Source: an uncultured Collinsella sp.
GTDB lineage: Bacteria > Actinomycetota > Coriobacteriia > Coriobacteriales > Coriobacteriaceae
Direction of reading: 5' to 3'
Assembly (NCBI GenBank): GCA_902478865.1
Contig: CABSNA010000031.1
Location: 1-10,950, forward strand
Length of the DNA stretch: 10,950 nucleotides
Of the stretch, positions 6,295-10,950 are shown piece after piece. A model generated the notes under the pieces. That model worked only from the letters and a program-made list of their open reading frames with translations. It was not told the origin of the DNA and searched no databases. How positions within the stretch are numbered: position 1 is the first letter of the stretch; every line of letters starts with the position of its first letter. Made by a program: the position numbers and the translations under genes.

Positions 6295-7020
6295 CTAGAG
6301 CCAACTGTTCGTCTTCACGTCGCGTATGGCGATATTTCGGTCGTCCGGCTCGGTGATGCCGTAGCCGAACGCCTGGAGCGTCTCGATGGACTCCTGGATC
6401 CTCTGTTGGAACATGGGACCCGGATCGACCCTCGGCCCGAGGTGCCCGCGCCAAAGGCACGGCGTGGCGCGCAGCATGTTATGGATTTTGGAGATGGGCT
6501 CGATGTCGGTGTAGACGTTGAGCGTCGCCATGGCGTCCTTGTGGCCGAGGATCGATTGGAGCGCCTTGATATCGCCGCCTTGGCGGATCCACTGCGTTGC
6601 GAACGTGTGGCGAAGGCCGTGGATCGTGATCAGCTCGTCGTTGGTGCCCATGAGGCCGTTGGTCTCCGAGAACGTCTTGAACGCCCTGCGGATATAGCTT
6701 GTCGTCGCGAAGGTCGCGCCCGGCTCCGACAGGATGTAGCAGCCCCCGATCTCGACCGCCCCGGTAAGGCCGCGCAAGCGCAGCTTTCCGCAGTCGATCT
6801 CGTGGGTCTCCTTCAGGAAGGGGAGTAGGCCGACCGGGTCGATGGGGATACCCCTGGCGTCATGGGTCTTGGTGTCCTTGATGAACGAACCCATTCCCTT
6901 CGCGTACGCCACCGAGTGTCTGATCGAGATCAGGCCCGTCTCGAAATCCACATCGCACCACCGAAGGCCGCAGACCTCGCCGATTCGCATCCCCGTGTGC
7001 AGGGCGAGTACGACCGCCCT
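6295..7020 (-). pseudogene. Tyrosine recombinase/integrase, N-terminally truncated
   Basis: The fragment encodes 241 residues of a phage-type integrase catalytic domain. All catalytic residues are visible, numbered from the ATG at 6990: R2 in MRIGEV, K41 in KDTKTHD, H124 and R127 in IHGLRHTF, H150 in SILGHKD, and the nucleophile Y160 in NVYTDI. About 70 residues follow the tyrosine. The arm-binding and core-binding N-terminal domains (usually 150-180 residues) are missing. Homology begins with VVLALHTGMRIGEV only one or two codons after the TAG stop of the XRE gene, in the same frame, so the 5' part was probably replaced or deleted by recombination. No ribosome binding site is seen before ATG 6990; expression would need stop-codon read-through or re-initiation. 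It marks the remains of an integrated element. Confidence 0.8.
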
Positions 7021-7272
7021 CTAATCCTCGGCGGACCAATCGAGTCCGAACTCCTTTCGGGCATCCTCTTCGCTCATGACTTCGAGAAGGTCTCCGGGTT
7101 GGCAACGAAGGGCGAGGCATAGCTGCTCGAGTGTGTTGAAGCGAATGCCGCGAATATGCCCTTTTTTAATACGGGACAGGTTCACGGGCGTGGTTCCAAT
7201 CCTTTCGGCAAGTTCGTTCGAGGAAATCTTTCGCTCGGCCATGATCTTGTCGAGGCGAACAATTACGGGCAT
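7021..7272 (-). CDS. XRE/Cro-family transcriptional regulator, YozG-like
   Basis: This 83-residue DNA-binding protein is almost entirely one Cro/C1-type helix-turn-helix domain: ISSNELAERIG (residues 16-26) and TPVNLSRIKKGH (28-39, recognition helix), then FNTLEQLCLALRCQPGDLLE (45-64), the usual ending of the small YozG-type group. The family commonly follows a DUF2975 membrane protein gene, as here: the preceding stop codon (7284-7282) overlaps the Shine-Dalgarno AAGGA (7283-7279), giving a 9-bp gap and probable translational coupling. It likely represses its own operon, perhaps at the dyad at 7832-7850. Its stop codon is followed at once by a truncated recombinase in the same frame. The C-terminal tail (SEEDARKEFGLDW) looks natural, so the regulator seems complete. 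Confidence 0.88.
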   Translation of the reverse strand: MPVIVRLDKIMAERKISSNELAERIGTTPVNLSRIKKGHIRGIRFNTLEQLCLALRCQPGDLLEVMSEEDARKEFGLDWSAED

Positions 7273-7281
7273 GGCGTTTCC

Positions 7282-7794
7282 TTACGCAATCTCGTCGGAG
7301 TCGAGGTACAGCTCTCGGGCGTACAAGAAGAGCTGGGAAAGCATGAACAGGACGATGCCGAGAACCAGAGAGGTCCAATCGAATGATGAAGCGATCTCTT
7401 GGGCGCCGACGGCCCCCTCGCCGCCAAACATCGAAACGGAGGTTTTGAGTGAGCCGGCGTAGAGGCTGGTGGCAGCTTGAACAACGAAGAGAATGCCGAG
7501 CACCTTCAAGCATGTCGCAGACCCTTTCTTGAAGGGGTCTCCGCTCTTGATCGTCCACACGAGAACGGCGCTGAGGATGGTCGTAGCGATACCGATGACG
7601 GCAGGGACCAATGTCGAGATCGCAAGGGCTGGATACGCGGGGGAGTCTGCAATTACAGGGTTGTCGAGCACTTCGATTGCTGGCTTTAAGGAGAACGCCA
7701 CTTGTGCGATGGCGGTGGCGCAAAGGGTCGCAGAGGCTATCGCACATGCGATGCGGAAGGAATGAAGCCGGGGAGTGCGATTGTCGGAACTCAT
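7282..7794 (-). CDS. DUF2975 family membrane protein, YoaS-like
   Basis: The 170-residue protein has four predicted membrane segments at about residues 14-36, 56-80, 95-114 and 141-159. The IKSGDPF motif (82-88) after the second segment and the polar end LYLDSDEIA (162-170) after the fourth fit DUF2975, a family of unknown function often paired with a small XRE regulator. The start at 7794 has GGAGG 5 nt upstream. It is first in a two-gene operon with the regulator. Its pairing resembles other membrane-protein/XRE pairs, such as sensing or anti-regulator systems, but no function has been shown from sequence. Divergent to an ABC transporter operon, which may be under the same control. Confidence 0.82.
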   Translation of the reverse strand: MSSDNRTPRLHSFRIACAIASATLCATAIAQVAFSLKPAIEVLDNPVIADSPAYPALAISTLVPAVIGIATTILSAVLVWTIKSGDPFKKGSATCLKVLGILFVVQAATSLYAGSLKTSVSMFGGEGAVGAQEIASSFDWTSLVLGIVLFMLSQLFLYARELYLDSDEIA

Positions 7795-7831
7795 AATAAC
7801 CTCCGAAGAATTTAAAAAACTCAGGTTACTT

Positions 7832-7866
7832 TTTAACAGTTTATGTTAAATTGACTTTGCCGGCAA
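7832..7866 (-). promoter_or_regulatory. Candidate promoter with overlapping 7-5-7 operator-like dyad
   Basis: TTTAACA (7832-7838) and TGTTAAA (7844-7850) form a perfect inverted repeat around GTTTA. On the minus strand TTGCCG (7866-7861) and TAAACT (7843-7838) match the -35 and -10 consensus at 4 of 6 positions each with 17-bp spacing, and the dyad centres on this -10. A start near 7831 would give a 36-nt leader for the DUF2975 gene. The site is in the AT-rich gap between divergent operons, a natural place for autoregulation by the XRE protein. The binding is inference. Confidence 0.5.
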
Positions 7867-7873
7867 GTAATAA

Positions 7874-7896
7874 GGGCCGAGCATTTTGTTCGGCCC
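7874..7896 (+). promoter_or_regulatory. Leader hairpin upstream of the ABC permease
   Basis: GGGCCGAGC (7874-7882) pairs with GTTCGGCCC (7888-7896) with one wobble around an ATTTT loop, 34 bp before the permease start. On the plus strand it is not followed by a T-run; on the minus strand it is followed by TTATTACTT, so it could weakly terminate antisense transcripts. It may instead shape the 5' leader of the ABC operon. No clear plus-strand promoter was found around it, although TTGACT is present at 7851-7856. Confidence 0.4.
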
Positions 7897-7929
7897 CTCT
7901 GTTCCGACTGGATGAGGTTAAGGTTGGCG

Positions 7930-10152
7930 ATGAATATGCTCAAAATCTCGAAGGCGATCTTTAGGTCGCTTCTCTCCTCCAGGTCGCTCTGTGTTGTCGT
8001 TGTTGCGTTGATGGTTCTTTGTGCTCTGCCCGTCTTCAGGAGCGCGGCTGGCATCGACGGACGGGTCGAATACCTCGAGTCGGGAATAACCCGTGTTGAG
8101 CAGGAATTGTCAGCATCCTATGCGGATGCGCTTGTGAATGCGGGGGAGGACGGTGTCTATACCTCTTCATCAAGCATGCCCGCGCTTCTGTACCCTCTTG
8201 CCGCGGGACGTCTTATCTTGGCACCGCTCTCTCCCCTACTTCCGTTTCTGCAGATATCGGATGGAGAGTACACCTATTATGACGGATCGAAGGAGTACTT
8301 GCTATGGGTCGCAACGGCCGTTGCCGTCTCGTTCCTTGCCGCGCGTCTTAACAAACGTGAAAAGCTCATCATCCAGGCACCGATGGGCGAGCTGGGTAGA
8401 CTTGTTGCATCGAGCGTATGGGCGAGTGTTTTTGCAATGCTTGCCGTCCTCGCCATCAATCTTCCAGGGATAATCGCCGCGCTTGTGAAGAATGGCCCGG
8501 GCTCGCCGTTCTATCCGATAGGCTACATTCAATATGCGACTCCGGTTATCAAACCGGCTTGGCTGGTGTTCGCGCAGACGGCCATCTTGCAATTCTTGGT
8601 GGCAGCGTTCATCTCGCTTGTCGTTCACCTTGCCGTGAAGATTGCCAATAACCCTACGCTTGGAATCGTGTTCGTATGTGCCCTGATGGGGGTGACGATG
8701 GTTCCCGGGTATTACGGAAGATCCATCGCTTTACGTGAGTTCGCCCTGTTGAATCCCCTTACGTATGCGAACACTGAGTTGACCGTCGGCGCCTATAGCC
8801 CGTACCCGACAACGCAGATAGTGAATCTGCCTGGACTTTGCTTCGAGCGTGGCGCGATTGCCCTCGTATGCGCAATCGGGATCGAGGTGCTGGCAATTAG
8901 CCTGCTTTGCGTTGCTGGAAAGAGCGGCTGCGCGTGCCCGATATCCCCGATTTGTCTTGAGAGAGGTTCCTTCACTGCATCGAGAACGGCAACTCGTTCG
9001 AGCGCTTGTGCCTCCGCCGTTGCATACGTAAGAACGATGGGGAAACTGCTCCTGCGTTCTCCTACCCTCGCCGTATGCGCGATTGCAATGTCGACGACGA
9101 TGCTGGCCCCGGCTCTGGTCGAGATGTTTCCTGACGCTGATAACGTTTCCGCTGTTCGGTATAGGGATGGGGAGCTCCGTTCAATAGATCGGTATCTAGA
9201 GCAGAACGCTGCGAATATGGACGTCGAGGGCAAAGCGGCCCTGGAAGACATGCGGGATGCTCTTTCGGGTTTCGTGTACGCGCCTATGCCTGCGGAGGGG
9301 TTTCGAAGCCTTGCGACGTACGAGCGCGCTCGAGGTGAGCTGGGCGCGGCAGATGCGACTCTCCTGCAATCGATCGGAATCGAGCCGGAGACTCCTTCTC
9401 GTGCGGAGGCGCGCGCCCTTCTGCTTGAGTCGATCGCGAGCTTGCCGAACCCCAAGGTTTACGAGTTAAGTACGAAGATGCCCCCATTAATCCTCCTTTC
9501 GTATCTCCAGGCAGCGCTTCCCTCCTTATTTTTGCTGTTGCCCGTGGTTGTCACATCGCTCGCGTGCACCCACCTGCAGTGTCGTTCCCTTCTGGTTCTC
9601 CAGATCCCCGCAACAGCGCATGTGCGTTTTCTGACGGCTGTTGCGCTGGCTCTCCTGCTTGGCTTGGTGCTGCTTTTGGTGTCGATGGTTCCCGCTGTCG
9701 TTGTGTCCGTGATTAAGAACGGTGCGGGTGGATCGGAGTATCCCGTCGCTCTCATTCGGGCGGGAGCTTCGACAACGTCCATAGTGGGGGAGGCGGTGTT
9801 GTGCAGTATTCCGTTGCTGGTCATGGCATACGGCGTGATTTCCGTCGTCGCTGCGTTGACAGCAGCGATTAGCCGCAACCCCGTTGTCACCGGAATGGTT
9901 TGCGCGGTTCTCTTGGCGTTGGGTTCGTTGAGCGCTCATGTTGAAAGCGTGGGCATGGGCGTCGCGCTGCTGGCTCCATTCGCCTCGTTTGATCCCGCTT
10001 CCCAGGTGGGGACGATTGGGTTCCTTGGGCGAAGGACGAACGCGATGCCTTTTGGAGAGGTCGTCGGCGCATCGGGCGCTCTGCTGGTGGTCTTGGGCGC
10101 CGTATCTCCGTTGATGGTGCGCCTGAGTGTTCCAAAGATCGAAAGGGGATGA
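7930..10152 (+). CDS. ABC-type permease made of two tandem half-permeases
   Basis: The 740-residue membrane protein has about twelve predicted membrane segments in two similar sets. Each half begins with one segment (about 18-36 and 377-395), then a large probably external loop (37-122 and 396-515), then about five segments. The halves align: IAALVKNGPGSPFYPIGYI (182-200) with VSVIKNGAGGSEYPVALI (592-609), NNPTLG (240-245) with RNPVVT (649-654) and NLPG with MVPA, all at an offset of 409; FALLNP (271-276) matches FASFDP (684-689) at 413. A cytoplasmic linker lies at about 330-368. The family is ABC-2-like but not named. Start 7930 is preferred over 7912: AAGG lies 6 nt before it, and 7912 lacks a site. 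It overlaps or abuts the ATPase gene, so the two form one transporter, probably an exporter; the substrate is unknown. Confidence 0.8.
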   Translation: MNMLKISKAIFRSLLSSRSLCVVVVALMVLCALPVFRSAAGIDGRVEYLESGITRVEQELSASYADALVNAGEDGVYTSSSSMPALLYPLAAGRLILAPLSPLLPFLQISDGEYTYYDGSKEYLLWVATAVAVSFLAARLNKREKLIIQAPMGELGRLVASSVWASVFAMLAVLAINLPGIIAALVKNGPGSPFYPIGYIQYATPVIKPAWLVFAQTAILQFLVAAFISLVVHLAVKIANNPTLGIVFVCALMGVTMVPGYYGRSIALREFALLNPLTYANTELTVGAYSPYPTTQIVNLPGLCFERGAIALVCAIGIEVLAISLLCVAGKSGCACPISPICLERGSFTASRTATRSSACASAVAYVRTMGKLLLRSPTLAVCAIAMSTTMLAPALVEMFPDADNVSAVRYRDGELRSIDRYLEQNAANMDVEGKAALEDMRDALSGFVYAPMPAEGFRSLATYERARGELGAADATLLQSIGIEPETPSRAEARALLLESIASLPNPKVYELSTKMPPLILLSYLQAALPSLFLLLPVVVTSLACTHLQCRSLLVLQIPATAHVRFLTAVALALLLGLVLLLVSMVPAVVVSVIKNGAGGSEYPVALIRAGASTTSIVGEAVLCSIPLLVMAYGVISVVAALTAAISRNPVVTGMVCAVLLALGSLSAHVESVGMGVALLAPFASFDPASQVGTIGFLGRRTNAMPFGEVVGASGALLVVLGAVSPLMVRLSVPKIERG

Positions 10153-10157
10153 TCTCG

Positions 10158-10898
10158 ATGATTGACCTTCAAACGCTGACGATCTCTTATGGAAAGAAGG
10201 TGCTCGTAGATTCGGTGAACGCTGAGTTTGCCCCGGGTACGGTCTACGGTCTCGTCGCTCCGAACGGGCATGGAAAGACGACGTTGCTGCGTGCGATGGC
10301 AGGTTTGCCGGGTCCTCGCGTGGACGGGAGCATCGTTCTGGATGAGGTGCAGGGTACGGGTGCGAGAGAGGTCCGTTCTATGATCTTCTATGCACCTGGT
10401 GAGGGGACGCTGCTGTATCCCGGATTGCGTGCGGAAGATCACCTCAAGATGGTTTGCGATATGTGGCCGCATGCTCGCGATATCGAAGAGATAGTGGAAC
10501 AAACACAGATAGGCGAGTTCGCGAAGATGAGGATCCGCACTCTGAGCCAGGGCATGAAGCAGCAGCTTACCCTGGCGATTGCGTATGCGACGGGCGCGCG
10601 GTACCTTCTATTAGATGAGCCCATGAACGCGCTCGACCCCAGCAGGGTGGACTTGCATTCCGAGATTCTCAGGAAGCTGGCCGATTCCGGTACGTGCATC
10701 ATCATGTCATCCCACATCTTGGATTCGGTCGATAGGCTGTGCGATGAGATTCTGTTTTTGAAGGATGGGAGGCTCATTAGAAGCATTCCGCAAGATGATG
10801 CTGCGCCGAAGTCTCCTGGATCCCATTTCGCAAAGCCTGCCGGACGCGCCGAGGGTGCGCTAAGCACGTATCGGCGACTCTACGAAAAGGGCGGGTAG
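10158..10898 (+). CDS. ABC transporter ATP-binding protein
   Basis: The 246-residue cytoplasmic ATPase should power the permease encoded just upstream. Motifs in order: Walker A GLVAPNGHGKTT (residues 31-42), signature LSQGM (129-133), Walker B YLLLDEP (149-155), D-loop NALD (157-160) and H-loop histidine H186 in MSSHIL. Two departures are visible: the first glycine of Walker A is alanine (A34), and the Q-loop glutamine is absent, the region reading IFYAPGEGTLL (76-86). The signature suits the ABC-2-type group. An ATG at 10149 overlaps the permease TGA as ATGA, but AAAGGGG ends right against it; ATG 10158, 9 nt from this site, is better placed. Tight coupling shows one operon. The tail after residue 205 is a short family-specific extension. 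Confidence 0.9.
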   Translation: MIDLQTLTISYGKKVLVDSVNAEFAPGTVYGLVAPNGHGKTTLLRAMAGLPGPRVDGSIVLDEVQGTGAREVRSMIFYAPGEGTLLYPGLRAEDHLKMVCDMWPHARDIEEIVEQTQIGEFAKMRIRTLSQGMKQQLTLAIAYATGARYLLLDEPMNALDPSRVDLHSEILRKLADSGTCIIMSSHILDSVDRLCDEILFLKDGRLIRSIPQDDAAPKSPGSHFAKPAGRAEGALSTYRRLYEKGG

Positions 10899-10900
10899 AA

Positions 10901-10950
10901 ATGCGAGTTAATAATCTATGTGGTCGATATGCCGTTAAACCCGCATATCG
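10901..10950 (+). CDS. Start of a third gene of the ABC operon, cut by window end
   Basis: An ATG two bases after the ATPase stop begins a frame open to the window end (16 codons, starting MRVNNLCGRYAVKP). A purine-rich AAAAGGGCGGG lies a few bases upstream. The spacing suggests a further member of the transporter operon, possibly another permease subunit, but too little is present to identify it. An 8-bp perfect inverted repeat, CGATATGC (10925-10932) and GCATATCG (10943-10950), falls inside it. Confidence 0.4.
   Translation, partial: MRVNNLCGRYAVKPAY

Noticed and set aside
7021..7794. DUF2975/XRE pair as a toxin-antitoxin system
   Set aside because: The membrane protein is large with four segments and belongs to a family not known as a toxin; nothing in sequence supports toxicity.
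1..10950. CRISPR arrays, rRNA, tRNA or a complete insertion sequence
   Set aside because: No regularly spaced repeats with unique spacers, no RNA gene signatures and no full transposase were seen; the 27-bp repeats occur only in pairs and without spacers.

Overview
The window looks like a GC-rich chromosome segment from a gut actinobacterium of the class Coriobacteriia, most likely Collinsella or a close relative. This is inferred from codon and GC style, from the short 'GGGGAC...TTCTT' intergenic repeats, and from the gene types: adenine deaminase, Cof-type HAD phosphatases, an ACT-domain regulator beside citrate synthase, and a yoaS/yozG-like pair. No database search was possible.

Left part (1-5990), housekeeping. 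A leader and adenine deaminase (ade, +) are followed by a pair of 27-bp repeats that start on the ade stop codon. Next comes a strongly folded leader and a Cof-type HAD phosphatase (+). A second HAD phosphatase (-) converges on it, and the gap between them holds two repeat pairs in opposite orientations. On the minus strand an ACT-domain protein (UPF0237 type) is followed by citrate synthase, a clear intrinsic terminator, and then the second HAD gene. Adenine deaminase feeds purine salvage, citrate synthase makes citrate from oxaloacetate and acetyl-CoA, and the HAD proteins are general small-phosphate phosphatases with unknown substrates.

Middle (5990-7023), scar of a mobile element. About 300 bp of hairpin-rich non-coding DNA leads to a tyrosine recombinase fragment (-). 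It keeps the whole catalytic domain but has lost its N-terminal half. Its reading frame continues, with no frame change, directly from the stop codon of an XRE regulator gene.

Right part (7021-10950), accessory module. A DUF2975 membrane protein and an XRE/Cro regulator form a minus-strand operon. Divergent from it is a plus-strand ABC exporter-like operon: a 740-residue permease that appears to be two homologous half-permeases fused in tandem, an ATPase, and the start of a further ORF cut by the window end. The gap between the two operons carries a perfect 7-5-7 inverted repeat over a candidate minus-strand -10 element, a good candidate operator for the XRE protein. I found no CRISPR array, rRNA, tRNA or complete insertion sequence. 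The most unusual items are the tandem-duplicated permease, the regulator/recombinase junction, and the covarying hairpin repeats that supply gene stop codons.
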